Notes: generated by a model not told the origin, from the sequence alone. A stretch of 64,000 nucleotides of DNA from Billgrantia pellis (GCF_008297955.1 NZ_VTPY01000002.1:372001-436000), one strand, 5' to 3'. Positions 29,090 through 38,208 are shown, numbered from the stretch's first letter. Translations and numbers: made by a program.

Positions 29090-29650
29090 TCTTTGATGAA
29101 GTCGATGAAAGCTCGCAAAGGTGTAGGCACCAATCTTCGGCCGGTGTAGCATAAATTAGGCCCGTTGAAGGAAGGCCACCATGGCTCCAGTACCGGATCG
29201 AGCTGCCCGCTATTTAGATAAGGCTGCAACCACTGCACAACAAGTTGAATAACGCTGCCAGCAACCGCTGCCTCGACAGCAAGTTCAACACCACGACCGA
29301 TACTTACGGTCAAAGGTCCGGATGGTTATATTTCGAGCAACTCCCCGTCTTTCTCAAACTCCAGGAAGTCGCCGCCAAATTAAGAAAGCACCCAGCCAAG
29401 CAAGGGTATTCCAACAGGTCGCGCGGATGTTCTGATTGGCCCAGCCTATCCAGTAAAGTGATTGATGCGGCCGTTGCAAAACGTTGTTGTCGTGGACCGA
29501 TTGGCATCGCAGTCATGTCCTGCTCAAGCCGTTCAACATAGCGAACACCAGCATCGAAACCGACCTCGATAACGTCTCCGGTCCTTGAAGGAAGAGCGCA
29601 TTTGGCAATATCGGTTCGAGTCGTTGGGCTAGGCCCGAGCAGTCATCAGC
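29090..29650 (-). pseudogene. LysR-family regulator remnant, frameshifted, HTH lost
   Basis: Three minus-strand frames together spell most of a LysR effector domain: VIEVGFDAGVRYVERLEQDM then TAMPIGPRQQRFATAAS, HPRDLLEYPCLAGCFLNLAA, and VSIGRGVELAVEAAVAGSVI ... EPWWPSFNGPNLCYTGRRLV PTPLRAFIDFIK. Frame changes near 29310 and 29515-29600 and absence of the N-terminal HTH show decay. It lies between the liu terminator and the AT-rich island, so it may mark where the island entered. Confidence 0.8.
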
Positions 29651-29849
29651 CGCTGGATACAGCACTAGAGTCACATCAGCTGTTGGGCTGTGTGGCACAC
29701 CGGGCACACCCGGCATTAGCTGCGTAGGTGTGCAGAAACCAAGGGGCATTACACCTGCAAAAGGCCGGGTCGAAGTCACTAATTATTTGTAGTGTAACAA
29801 TTTTTTGAATTATAGCCAAATGGGCAATGAATAAGACTTAAACAGCCAT

Positions 29850-29967
29850 GGTCTAAGGGTGATGAGACGGTATAGTTAATCCAGTAGATACCGTCTTGCA
29901 GACTTTCTGGAGTCATCAAGCAACCGTGATGACCCTTATACTTACATAGACGGATAGTCCTAAGACC
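29850..29967 (+). promoter_or_regulatory. Multi-stem structured leader upstream of the kamA-like gene
   Basis: Several nested inverted repeats: GGTCTAAGG (29850-29858) with CCTAAGACC (29959-29967, one mismatch) as closing stem; AGACGGTAT/ATACCGTCT (29865-29873/29888-29896, perfect 9 bp); GTCATCA/TGATGAC (29912-29918/29927-29933, perfect 7 bp). AAGGGT (29855-29860) can alternatively pair with ACCCTT (29932-29937). The arrangement looks like a junction RNA with mutually exclusive helices, 54 bases before the start codon. No known riboswitch class was recognised. A weak promoter-like pair TTGTAG/TTATAG lies at 29787-29815. Confidence 0.5.
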
Positions 29968-30021
29968 AGCACGACCGGCAAACAGCACGCCCTACTGTTC
30001 AGCGCAAGGAGATTGGTTCAC

Positions 30022-31419
30022 ATGGATAATCATGATTACCGATTCAAGCCTTACACCCGCAACAGTATTAAAAGCGCACCGCAATGGAAACTATTAACGC
30101 CGTCACAGCAAGAGTCGGTTCTTGCAGTTTCACGCGTTCTACCTTTTCGAGTCAATGCTTACGTTTTAGATGAACTTATTGACTGGAGCAACATTCCAGA
30201 TGATCCCATTTTCCGCCTAACGTTTCCGCATCGCGAAATGCTGCGAACTGAAGAGTATGAATTACTTTGCAATATTGAAAGTGGGCGTTCCGCAGGAAGC
30301 GAGGGGGAGCTCATAAAACGTATTCGAATGAATATGAATCCCCATCCTGCTGGGCAGCTTACACACAACGTCCCCTATCTTTATGGACAGCCTATCAAGG
30401 GTCTACAGCATAAATATCGGGAAACCGTGCTTTTCTTTCCAAGTGCAGGTCAGACCTGTCATGCATATTGCACGTTTTGCTTTCGCTGGCCGCAGTTCGT
30501 TGGTATGAACGAACTTAAATTCGACGCAAAAGATGCTCGGGCTCTTGTTGACTATTTGAAGGTTCACAAGGAGGTGACGGATGTTCTTATTACCGGTGGC
30601 GACCCGATGATAATGAATGCTCGTTCTCTGGCTGGCTACATTGAGCCTTTGTTGTCGGCTGATCTTTCTCATATACAGAATATTCGCATCGGCACAAAGT
30701 CCGTCGCGTACTGGCCACAACGCTTCGTTAGCGATCCCGATGCAGATGATGTCATGCGGCTGTTTGAAAAAGTCGTTGCATCAGGAAAGAATCTTGCTGT
30801 GATGGGGCATTACAACCATCCCGCCGAATTGCGCCCGGCGATAGCTCAACAAGCTGTTCGCAATATCATCGCTACCGGTGCAACGGTCCGAATGCAAGCA
30901 CCGTTGATTCGCCATATTAATGAAGACCCAGCAGGTTGGGCAGAGCTCTGGACTGCCGGTGTAAAGCTCGGAGCGACTCCCTATTATATGTTCGTCGAGC
31001 GAGACACTGGGCCTCGAAGCTACTTTGAGGTGCCACTGGTCAAGGCTTATGAAGTCTTTCAGCAGGCTTATCAGCAGGTGTCGGGCCTAGCGCGGACAGT
31101 TCGCGGACCATCAATGAGCGCTCATCCTGGAAAGGTGGTGATAGACGGAATCGTAAAGTTGGCCGGTGAGAAAGTATTCGCGCTGCAGTTCTTACAGGCG
31201 AGAAATCCTAATTGGGTGCGCCGGCCTTTTTACGCACGCTTTGATCCGCATGCAACTTGGCTAGACCAACTACGGCCAGCATTTGGCGAGTCACGTTTCT
31301 TTTTTGAGCAGGAAGCTCATGCCGAGGTCAGCAGTATCATTTCCTCCTCGGCTTGGGATGACTCAACTATTTCTAGTACAAGCAATAGTGGCGTCGATAA
31401 ACGCGCTTCTGTCTCGTGA
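30022..31419 (+). CDS. KamA-family radical SAM protein (lysine 2,3-aminomutase-like)
   Basis: A 465-residue protein. The ATG at 30022 is chosen because AAGGAG ends 10 bases upstream; a TTG at 30013 is too close. The 4Fe-4S/SAM motif is CHAYCTFC (Cys 146, 150, 153), followed by TGGDPM (191-196). The KamA-like features LPFRVNAYVLDELIDW, MQAPLIRHINEDPAGW and a PLP-Lys candidate in SAHPGKV (Lys 371) suggest an aminomutase using PLP and SAM, making a beta-amino acid. It is longer than EF-P lysine aminomutase (EpmB) and lacks an epmA/efp context, so the role differs. Ten bases separate it from the next gene. Confidence 0.85.
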   Translation: MDNHDYRFKPYTRNSIKSAPQWKLLTPSQQESVLAVSRVLPFRVNAYVLDELIDWSNIPDDPIFRLTFPHREMLRTEEYELLCNIESGRSAGSEGELIKRIRMNMNPHPAGQLTHNVPYLYGQPIKGLQHKYRETVLFFPSAGQTCHAYCTFCFRWPQFVGMNELKFDAKDARALVDYLKVHKEVTDVLITGGDPMIMNARSLAGYIEPLLSADLSHIQNIRIGTKSVAYWPQRFVSDPDADDVMRLFEKVVASGKNLAVMGHYNHPAELRPAIAQQAVRNIIATGATVRMQAPLIRHINEDPAGWAELWTAGVKLGATPYYMFVERDTGPRSYFEVPLVKAYEVFQQAYQQVSGLARTVRGPSMSAHPGKVVIDGIVKLAGEKVFALQFLQARNPNWVRRPFYARFDPHATWLDQLRPAFGESRFFFEQEAHAEVSSIISSSAWDDSTISSTSNSGVDKRASVS

Positions 31420-31428
31420 GGAATTGAT

Positions 31429-34197
31429 ATGGATTCGTCAATCTTTGAGGTATATGCGCTTCGCTACGCAATGCATGAGGGTCGCAAAGCCAGTGAGAAT
31501 TTCTTATTCCACGAGGACCAACATAGCAGTCCGATGCCTTTGTCCTTTTACCTGTGGGCAATTAAGGGCCTTGGTCGCACTGTTGTTGTCGACACGGGAT
31601 TCGACGAGAGTATGGCCCGCAAAAGAGGTAGGACGTTTTTGCATAGTCCGAAAGACCTACTCTCCGACATCGGCATCAAGGCCGAAGATGTCACTGACGT
31701 GATCATCACGCATATGCACTATGACCACTGTGGCAATCTTGGACTGTTCCCAAAAGCCAAATATCACATACAAGAAGCTGAGATGGCTTACTGCACAGGT
31801 CGCTCAATGACCTATTCGCTTCTACGGAGGCCGTTCGAGTCGAAAAATATCAAAGATGCTATTGATTGCCTCTTCCAAGACAGATTGATCGTCCATGATG
31901 GAGACGTTGATCTTGGGGATGGTATCCGCTTGCATAACGTTGGGGGGCACACGAAGGGCATGCAGATCGTCAGCATCCCAACCCAGCGAGGGAACATCGT
32001 TCTCGCCAGCGATGCTGCCCATTTCTGGGAAAACATTAACCTACGAAGCCCTTTTCCAATCGTTGTGGACGTCCAGCAAATGTTCGCTGCTTATGACGTC
32101 ATGGAGTGCTTGGCGGATGGCCCCTTTCACGTCATCCCCGGACACGACCCGAAGGTGCTTGAGATATTTCCGCGTCTTCCCAATAATGCGGATATTGCCA
32201 TATTGCATGCGGAGCCTGTAGAAAATCATGGGTTGAGCCCGATTGCTAAAGGAGGGAACAAAGAGGCTGCAACGGTCAGTCGGATTGCCATCGTGGGGAT
32301 GGGGCCGCGGGGCATAAGCGTGCTCGAAAAACTCATCAAGTATATTGAGGAGGTCAGTCTAGACGGCCAAGAAGTAGAAATCATGATGATTGATCCAGGC
32401 CCCTGTGGTGAAGGCGCTCATTCTTCAGATCAGCACGAGGATCTACTGATCAATACCGTGGCTTCACAGATCAGTATTTTCGGGCTTAATAGTCTGGTTA
32501 ACGGGGCCCACGGCCCGTCACTTACTGAATGGGCGCGGCAAGCTGGGTATCGCCGCATCGGTAACCGCTATCGCATATCTAACTCCGGTGAAGGTGAAGC
32601 AATTAGCGACGCGGACTATCTTCCAAGAAGATTGTTGGGTCAGTATTTGGGGTGGGCGTTCGAGCAAATGACACGTTCTCTACCGGAACGAATCCAAATT
32701 AGGCACATCCGCCGTCGCGTTTTTGATCTTCGAAAGATAGACGACGAAACCTTTTTGCTTGAACTCGACGAAGGGACCCAACTCCTTGCGAATTACATAG
32801 TTCTTGCCACTGGTCATGGAACTCGGTCGCCCACGGAAACTGATCTCAAGTACCAATCGTTTGCCAGCACAGCTGAAAATATTAATCCGAGTGCTGCTTA
32901 TTACAGATCGCCATACCCCACTGAAAACCTGGCCACTATCCATGAGAGGGCGTGCGTTGCCATCCAAGGACTTGGACTGACTGCCTACGATGTGATTTCC
33001 TCCCTTACCAGTGCACGTGGCGGATGGTTTCGCGAAACCAAAGACCGACTCGAATACATACCGTCCGGAAACGAACCCAGAATACTGCTTGTCTCTCGCA
33101 ACTGCTTGCCATTTGCTGCAAGGGGGATCAACCAGAAAGGATTGACTGGAAGCCACCAGGCGGCATTCTTTACGCTAAAATCTGTTGACTCTCTACGCCA
33201 TACCGCGATCGTTGCTCGTGGTAGCCCTCGTCTGAACTACGAACATGAAGTGCTACCACTCATTAAGCTAGAGATGGCTTATGCTTACCGCTTGGCCCTA
33301 CAAGATGGAAAGGTCGACCCCGCAGAGTTCGTGCCATCCGACGAGGAATGCGAGGCTATAGATAGATTGCTTGATCCGCTCGCATACGAGAAGTTTTCGT
33401 CGCTAGAGCACTTTCGCGACTACTTCCGTCGGCAGGTCGAAGAGGATCTCAGGCATGCCTGTCTCGGGAACCTAACTAGCCCAGTCAAAGCGGCAGCTGA
33501 TGTGCTTCGAGATACACGCGAAGCCTTGCGTGCTGCAGTGGAGTTTGGCGGCCTTACCCCTTCATCTCACCGTGTTTTCGTTGAGTCCTTCGTTCCAACA
33601 GCGAACAGAATTTCTTTCGGGCCACCCAAGCAGCGAAACGCCGAACTGTTAGCACTGATGGAAGCTGGAGTACTAAGCGTAGCCGGCGGCCCTGGCAATG
33701 AAATTGAGTTGGATCGCGAGCGCGGGCAGTTTTGCATCGTTAGCCGGTTAGGAAAGGAACCAGCACGAGACTATGCTGATGTGCTGATTTCAGCCCGTCT
33801 AGATGTGTACTCACCGCTTACGGACTCCAGTCCTCTATCCAATAATTTGCTGGCTAGCGGCATCGCCCGGCCTTACCTCAACGGCGACTATCATCCAGGC
33901 GGGCTCGACATTAGCCAGGATCTCAAAGTCATTGACTCAAAGGGCTGCGTTCACGACCGCCTCTGGGCGATCGGAATCCCGATTGAAGGCCCGCATTTTT
34001 ATACTCATGCCCTGCCGCGCTCCTCTAAAGCGTCCCGGTTTTCTCTCGACGCTGAGCAGTGTGCTCTGCAGATAGTGGAAGTGCTTTCACGCAGACATGC
34101 CTCGCCTTCGGTAAAGAATCAGATGGAAGAGGAGCATAAGAAAAAGCACCAGTTACAACCGGCTCGCACCGAGGAAGCCACTAAGAAAATTGCTTGA
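31429..34197 (+). CDS. Metallo-beta-lactamase / FAD-NAD(P)-binding fusion protein
   Basis: A 922-residue two-domain protein. Residues 1-265 form an AHL-lactonase-like metallo-beta-lactamase: HMHYDH metal site (95-100 with the preceding THMH), His 174 (GGHTKG), Asp 195 and His 239 (PGHD). After a linker, residues 284-900 start with the dinucleotide motif RIAIVGMGPRGISVLEKL and continue as a PF13454-type FAD/NAD(P)-binding protein (SSDQHEDLLINTVASQISIF, IVLATGHGTRSPTE, GLGLTAYDVISSL). PF13454 proteins are normally stand-alone at about 600 residues. The fusion seems rare. It probably oxidises a substrate whose lactone or thioester is hydrolysed by the first domain; this is inference. Confidence 0.8.
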   Translation: MDSSIFEVYALRYAMHEGRKASENFLFHEDQHSSPMPLSFYLWAIKGLGRTVVVDTGFDESMARKRGRTFLHSPKDLLSDIGIKAEDVTDVIITHMHYDHCGNLGLFPKAKYHIQEAEMAYCTGRSMTYSLLRRPFESKNIKDAIDCLFQDRLIVHDGDVDLGDGIRLHNVGGHTKGMQIVSIPTQRGNIVLASDAAHFWENINLRSPFPIVVDVQQMFAAYDVMECLADGPFHVIPGHDPKVLEIFPRLPNNADIAILHAEPVENHGLSPIAKGGNKEAATVSRIAIVGMGPRGISVLEKLIKYIEEVSLDGQEVEIMMIDPGPCGEGAHSSDQHEDLLINTVASQISIFGLNSLVNGAHGPSLTEWARQAGYRRIGNRYRISNSGEGEAISDADYLPRRLLGQYLGWAFEQMTRSLPERIQIRHIRRRVFDLRKIDDETFLLELDEGTQLLANYIVLATGHGTRSPTETDLKYQSFASTAENINPSAAYYRSPYPTENLATIHERACVAIQGLGLTAYDVISSLTSARGGWFRETKDRLEYIPSGNEPRILLVSRNCLPFAARGINQKGLTGSHQAAFFTLKSVDSLRHTAIVARGSPRLNYEHEVLPLIKLEMAYAYRLALQDGKVDPAEFVPSDEECEAIDRLLDPLAYEKFSSLEHFRDYFRRQVEEDLRHACLGNLTSPVKAAADVLRDTREALRAAVEFGGLTPSSHRVFVESFVPTANRISFGPPKQRNAELLALMEAGVLSVAGGPGNEIELDRERGQFCIVSRLGKEPARDYADVLISARLDVYSPLTDSSPLSNNLLASGIARPYLNGDYHPGGLDISQDLKVIDSKGCVHDRLWAIGIPIEGPHFYTHALPRSSKASRFSLDAEQCALQIVEVLSRRHASPSVKNQMEEEHKKKHQLQPARTEEATKKIA

Positions 34198-34242
34198 TAA
34201 CCCATCGCTTACTATCGATAAGCGCAATAAGAGGGCTCCGAA

Positions 34243-35466
34243 ATGAAAACGTACCGGCCGTCCCACACTATTGATAAACCGTTGCCGGCCCTACATGAGT
34301 TGCACCCCTGCTTGGCTGCCCTCACGTTGTCGTTGGCATCTGCAGTGGCATTGGGCATCACGCGGTTTTCCTATGGTCTGTTACTACCGCCAATGCGAGA
34401 GGACCTTAACTGGAGCTACACTCTAGCGGGGTCTCTGAACACAAGTAACGCTGTAGGATATTTGGCCGGTGCGTTGCTTGCGCCCTTGGTATTGCGCTGG
34501 ATTGGCGTGTCACGCTTGCTGACATTGAGCACCGTGTTAGCTGGTATCTTCATGCTCCTATCGGGTACCACTTTGGTAGCTGATGTGCTTCTTGTCTTGC
34601 GGGTATGCTCAGGGGTGGTGAGTTCCTTTATTTTTATAGCAGGAGGTGTATTGGCTTCCAGAATCAGTTCGATGCACTCTAAGCGCTCTGGCCTCCTATT
34701 AGGTATTTACTATGGCGGCACAGGGTTGGGAATTGTACTGTCTTCATTATTAATCCCTGTGCTTTTAAACGCTGCCCAAGTATATGGGCATGCCCATGCG
34801 TGGCAATGGACCTGGTACGGGCTAGGCCTGCTTTGCTTTGTCGCAGCTGGGCTGATGGCACCGCTGGCTAAGGCGATCAGCAGCAGTCCGGGTAGCTCAA
34901 CCCAGCGCCACCAATACGATCTGCGTCGCTTCAGCTGGGCGTTAGGGGGCTACTTCCTATTTGGGGTGGGCTGCATTGGGTACATGACTTTTGTGGTCGC
35001 GTTGCTGAAAGAGCAACAGATGCAACCCTGGCTCATAACTCTTTTTTATTCAGTATTGGGTGTTGCTGTGATGGCTTCTTCTCGCCTTTGGGCGGGTTTG
35101 TTAAGCCGATACAAAGGTGGTCAAGCGCTAGCCATCCTGAACGCGGTTTTGGCAGGCGCGACACTTTTACCAATCCTAGCTGGTTCTGTGCCATTGGCAT
35201 TCTTATCAGGACTGGTGTTCGGTGGCGTCTTCATGTCCGTCGTCGCTTCAACAACAGCCTTGGTGCGGCACAACCTGGATGAACAATACTGGTCGGCCGC
35301 TATAAGCGCTTTTACTGTGGTTTTTGCATTCGGTCAGATTATCGGACCGCTGCTTGTTGGTTGGTTGGCTGATGGACCTGGTGGACTAGAGCAAGGACTC
35401 GCTGTATCAGCTGGTGCATTGGCTGTTGGCGCCCTTTTGGCCTGGCGGCAAAAGCCACTGAAGTAA
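34243..35466 (+). CDS. MFS transporter, YbfB/YjiJ family
   Basis: A 407-residue membrane protein with twelve predicted helices, beginning ASAVALGITRFSYGLLLPPM REDLNWSYT, the conserved opening of the YbfB/YjiJ MFS group. A second-half opening RRFSWALGGYFLFGVGCIGY MTF is also typical. It follows the fusion gene by 45 bases in the same direction and is the likely importer or exporter of the cluster compound. Codon usage is AT-richer than the flanking genome. Confidence 0.85.
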   Translation: MKTYRPSHTIDKPLPALHELHPCLAALTLSLASAVALGITRFSYGLLLPPMREDLNWSYTLAGSLNTSNAVGYLAGALLAPLVLRWIGVSRLLTLSTVLAGIFMLLSGTTLVADVLLVLRVCSGVVSSFIFIAGGVLASRISSMHSKRSGLLLGIYYGGTGLGIVLSSLLIPVLLNAAQVYGHAHAWQWTWYGLGLLCFVAAGLMAPLAKAISSSPGSSTQRHQYDLRRFSWALGGYFLFGVGCIGYMTFVVALLKEQQMQPWLITLFYSVLGVAVMASSRLWAGLLSRYKGGQALAILNAVLAGATLLPILAGSVPLAFLSGLVFGGVFMSVVASTTALVRHNLDEQYWSAAISAFTVVFAFGQIIGPLLVGWLADGPGGLEQGLAVSAGALAVGALLAWRQKPLK

Positions 35467-35505
35467 ACGGCTCGAATAATATCGCATAAAATAAGAGAGA
35501 CTTCC

Positions 35506-35910
35506 ATGAAAGAACATACAGGCGGATGCTTGTGCGGTGCAGTGAGATACGCTTTTACCGGTGAGCCTCGATTTGTCTCATTATGCCACTGCACGCATTG
35601 TCAAAAGCTAAGTGGCGGAAGTTATACAATCAATCTCCTTATACAAGAACAAGACTTTAAGCAACAGGGAGCAACCGCGTTGTTTGAAGACAGTGGTGAT
35701 AGTGGACACCCAGTGCAGCGCCATTTTTGCGGAGACTGTGGATCACACATCTTTGCAAAAATTTCATCAGCTCCAGGAAAAATCGTGCTAAAGGGAGGGA
35801 CTCTCGATCACCCCAACGACTTTACCCCGCAAGCTGAAATATATACATGTCGAGCTTCTGAGTGGCTGTTGCCTGTTGAGAAGACGCAACGCTTTGATCT
35901 AGGCATATAA
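35506..35910 (+). CDS. GFA (CENP-V/GFA domain) family protein
   Basis: A 134-residue zinc protein. The GFA fold shows its Cys sites: GGCLCGAVRYAF, CHCTHCQKLSGG and HFCGDCGSHIFAKI. The family was named after glutathione-dependent formaldehyde-activating enzyme, but most members have no proven function; they are thought to handle thiol adducts of aldehydes. It is 39 bases after the MFS gene and on the same strand. A formaldehyde or aldehyde by-product of the pathway would explain its presence, which is inference. Confidence 0.88.
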   Translation: MKEHTGGCLCGAVRYAFTGEPRFVSLCHCTHCQKLSGGSYTINLLIQEQDFKQQGATALFEDSGDSGHPVQRHFCGDCGSHIFAKISSAPGKIVLKGGTLDHPNDFTPQAEIYTCRASEWLLPVEKTQRFDLGI

Positions 35911-35970
35911 TCCAGCCGGCTATGCGCCGGGTTTATAAGCGACGAATCTGAAATGAATAAGGAGATTGTA

Positions 35971-36375
35971 ATGAACGAAGCCCAGTATGATGAAGAATTA
36001 AAGTCCGCGCTTACCGCTGCTGTTGGAACGACTTACGTACAAGGTGGCATCAAGCGTACCGTCCTACAAAAAGCGCAGTTTCCCGAGGGCTACACTATCA
36101 ATTTTAATTTGATTGAAGTTCCGGCGGGGAATAGCGCAGCTCCTCATGTCCATCCTGGTTTGGAAATTACCTATGTGCTTGAAGGCGAGTTCGATCTCGT
36201 TACACAAGGCAAGCCGGACCGCCGTTTTACTCCAGGTATGTCTTACATGGTCTCTGATCAAGATGTTCACTACGCCAGGGTGTTGAGTGATATTCCAATG
36301 AAACTACTTTGTGTTTTTGTCAACAAGGAAAGCGAACCGGTTGCCCGAGTAGTCGGAAAGGCAGAGGCGCGTTAG
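35971..36375 (+). CDS. Cupin domain protein
   Basis: A 134-residue single cupin. The ATG at 35971 is preceded by AAGGAG at 35958; an earlier in-frame Met (35953) lies upstream of that ribosome site. The cupin motif 1 is AAPHVHPGLEITYVLEGEFDL (His, His, Glu) and motif 2 is FTPGMSYMVSDQDVHYARV with its His. Function unknown; small cupins act as isomerases, dioxygenases or effector-binding proteins. It is the last gene before the terminator of the kamA-like operon. Confidence 0.85.
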   Translation: MNEAQYDEELKSALTAAVGTTYVQGGIKRTVLQKAQFPEGYTINFNLIEVPAGNSAAPHVHPGLEITYVLEGEFDLVTQGKPDRRFTPGMSYMVSDQDVHYARVLSDIPMKLLCVFVNKESEPVARVVGKAEAR

Positions 36376-36384
36376 TAGGTAGAT

Positions 36385-36417
36385 CCCAAAAACCTGCCAA
36401 TACGGCAGGTTTTTGGG
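36385..36417 (+). terminator. Terminator of the kamA-like operon
   Basis: CCCAAAAACCTGCC / GGCAGGTTTTTGGG is a perfect 14-bp stem with loop AATAC, beginning 9 bases after the cupin stop. The symmetric A/T content suggests it could work in both directions. Confidence 0.85.
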
Positions 36418-36468
36418 CAATTTGTTACGAGTCATCCGGATAACGGATTCACCGTACGGAGTGCTAAC

Positions 36469-37092
36469 ATGATTCTGCACGACTACTTTCGATCCTCGTC
36501 CGCTTTCAGGGTTCGCATTGCTTTGAATATTAAAGGAATCGGTTATGAAACTAAAGTCCAGGACCTAGATCAACAGTCCAATCGATCAAAGGGTTATTTA
36601 AGAGTGAATGGCTTCGGATTGATACCTGCTTTAGAAGATGGCGAAGTGCGTATTGCCCAATCAGGAGCTATCATCGAGTACCTTGAGGAAAAGTATTCCA
36701 GCCCGGCCTTGCTGCCTCTTGATCCAGCTGGGCGAGCCCGGGTCAGAAGCCTTTTTTATCAAATTGTATGCGATACCCATCCTCTCACGACTCGGAGAGT
36801 GGCTAGTTACCTCCAGCAGAATATTAATGCGACACAAAACGATGTTAGCATGTGGAAGTTGGCTTGGCTGCGTGACGGGCTTATGGGTATGGAGGAGGTG
36901 CTCGCTTCTAACTCCACCGGTGATTTTTGCCACGGTAACCAGCCCACACTTGCTGACATCGGGCTGGCTCCTCAAGTCTATTCGGCATTATCGCTGGGTC
37001 TGCGGCTTGACGACATGCCGACCGTCTCTCGGATTTACTCGATGTGCTTAGAGCTTCCCGCTTTTCAAAGGGCGCATCCGGACAACTGCTGA
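36469..37092 (+). CDS. Maleylacetoacetate isomerase-like glutathione S-transferase
   Basis: A 207-residue GST of the zeta class. The N-terminal motif DYFRSSSAFRVRIALNIKGI contains the SSSxxxRVRIAL glutathione site of maleylacetoacetate/maleylpyruvate isomerases, and the C-terminal NQPTLADIGLAPQVYSAL is family-typical. It is separated from the kamA-like operon by a terminator but on the same strand. No homogentisate or gentisate dioxygenase is nearby, so its isomerisation substrate is uncertain; it might act on a cluster product. Confidence 0.83.
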   Translation: MILHDYFRSSSAFRVRIALNIKGIGYETKVQDLDQQSNRSKGYLRVNGFGLIPALEDGEVRIAQSGAIIEYLEEKYSSPALLPLDPAGRARVRSLFYQIVCDTHPLTTRRVASYLQQNINATQNDVSMWKLAWLRDGLMGMEEVLASNSTGDFCHGNQPTLADIGLAPQVYSALSLGLRLDDMPTVSRIYSMCLELPAFQRAHPDNC

Positions 37093-37263
37093 GATCAGCG
37101 ACTACAGAGGGAAGCAGCACCGTGCGGAAGATGACTAATGAGTATCGTGCAGGTGCCTACAGTGCCACACTTGTTTAACTCCCTGGCCAGACTCCAAAAC
37201 ATTGTTGCGCTCATTGTTGCGCTCCGGATCAGACGTCGAAGCGTGCCCATAACCCAGCGCGGC
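37093..37263. other. Intergenic region with 12-bp tandem repeat
   Basis: Between the isomerase gene and the convergent lysR, CATTGTTGCGCT occurs twice in tandem (37200-37211 and 37212-37223). No gene or clear terminator is seen. Confidence 0.5.
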
Positions 37264-38208
37264 TTAGCAAGCACGTAATTCACCGTAGGTAGGGCGGCGA
37301 TCGGTATGGGGTCCGTCATTATGCGAGTCCAATCGACGAAGCCGATCTATAAGACGAGTTAGAGCTGGCTCGGCCGGCCTGTCCCTCAGAAGTAAATATG
37401 TCGACAGTCGATATTGTGGGTCAGCAAGTGGTCGGCTGCGAATAAGGGTATCCCGGCTGGTTTGCATCTGCGACTCACCAATCAGTGCCAAAGCATAGCC
37501 AGCCGAAACCAAAGACATCATCAGGCTAAACGAAGCTACACGTTGCACAGGTAGTGGTAGTCCCAGAGAGTTCTGTAGAAAAAGCTTTTCAATTTGAGCG
37601 TTGTAGCCTGCGCAGCTTTCTGCATGCCCTAGCAGAAGCGGGTACCTCAACACATCTTCGGCACGAATCTGTTTGTAGGCTAGTAACGGATGATCAACAG
37701 GCATAGCGACATGCAATGGCTCTGTCCATGCCAGCTCAGTACGCAATCCATGGTTACGGTCGCTACTTTGGCAAAGTCCGCAATCGTAAAGATCATCGCT
37801 TAAGCCCTTGACCTGATGAGCAAGCGATACTTCGTCAAAATGGATTCCCAGGTCAGGCTCTTCCAGACAAGTCAGAGCGACCAACGAAGCGAGCCTAGGG
37901 GTAGAAATCCCATCCGACAGCGCAATACGCAACCTTCCATCGCAACCTGCCGCTGCGGCACGTATCCCGTCGCGTGCCTGCTCCAAAAGTAAAAAAACCC
38001 GCGGGGCCTGCTGAAGCAACGAGGCGCCAGCTGCCGTCAAGCGCGTGCTACGCGTCGTACGAGTGAAAAGTTGTGCACCAACGTCTTCCTCAAGCTCCTT
38101 GATCGTCCTCGAAAGAGGAGATTGGTCTATGTGTAGCTTCTCTGCGGCTCGTGTGAAGTGCAATTCATTAGCCACAGCCAGGAAACAGCGCAGGTGTCTA
38201 AGCTCCAT
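37264..38208 (-). CDS. LysR-family transcriptional regulator
   Basis: A 314-residue regulator. The start MELRHLRCFLAVANELHFTR at 38208 is preceded by AAAGGA with 7-base spacing; an upstream Met at 38229 is less likely. The HTH (AAEKLHIDQSPLSRTIKELE) and effector domain (LRIALSDGISTPRLASLVAL) resemble the BenM/CatM-type subfamily of aromatic-catabolism regulators. It is divergent from the AraC/GlxA-type gene and convergent with the isomerase gene. Confidence 0.88.
   Translation of the reverse strand: MELRHLRCFLAVANELHFTRAAEKLHIDQSPLSRTIKELEEDVGAQLFTRTTRSTRLTAAGASLLQQAPRVFLLLEQARDGIRAAAAGCDGRLRIALSDGISTPRLASLVALTCLEEPDLGIHFDEVSLAHQVKGLSDDLYDCGLCQSSDRNHGLRTELAWTEPLHVAMPVDHPLLAYKQIRAEDVLRYPLLLGHAESCAGYNAQIEKLFLQNSLGLPLPVQRVASFSLMMSLVSAGYALALIGESQMQTSRDTLIRSRPLADPQYRLSTYLLLRDRPAEPALTRLIDRLRRLDSHNDGPHTDRRPTYGELRAC

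Noticed and set aside
30022..31419. EpmB (EF-P lysine aminomutase) identity
   Set aside because: The protein is much longer than EpmB and lies in an unrelated AT-rich operon, without efp or epmA.
37200..37223. 12-bp tandem repeat as a regulatory array
   Set aside because: Only two copies, between convergent genes; more likely a replication slip.
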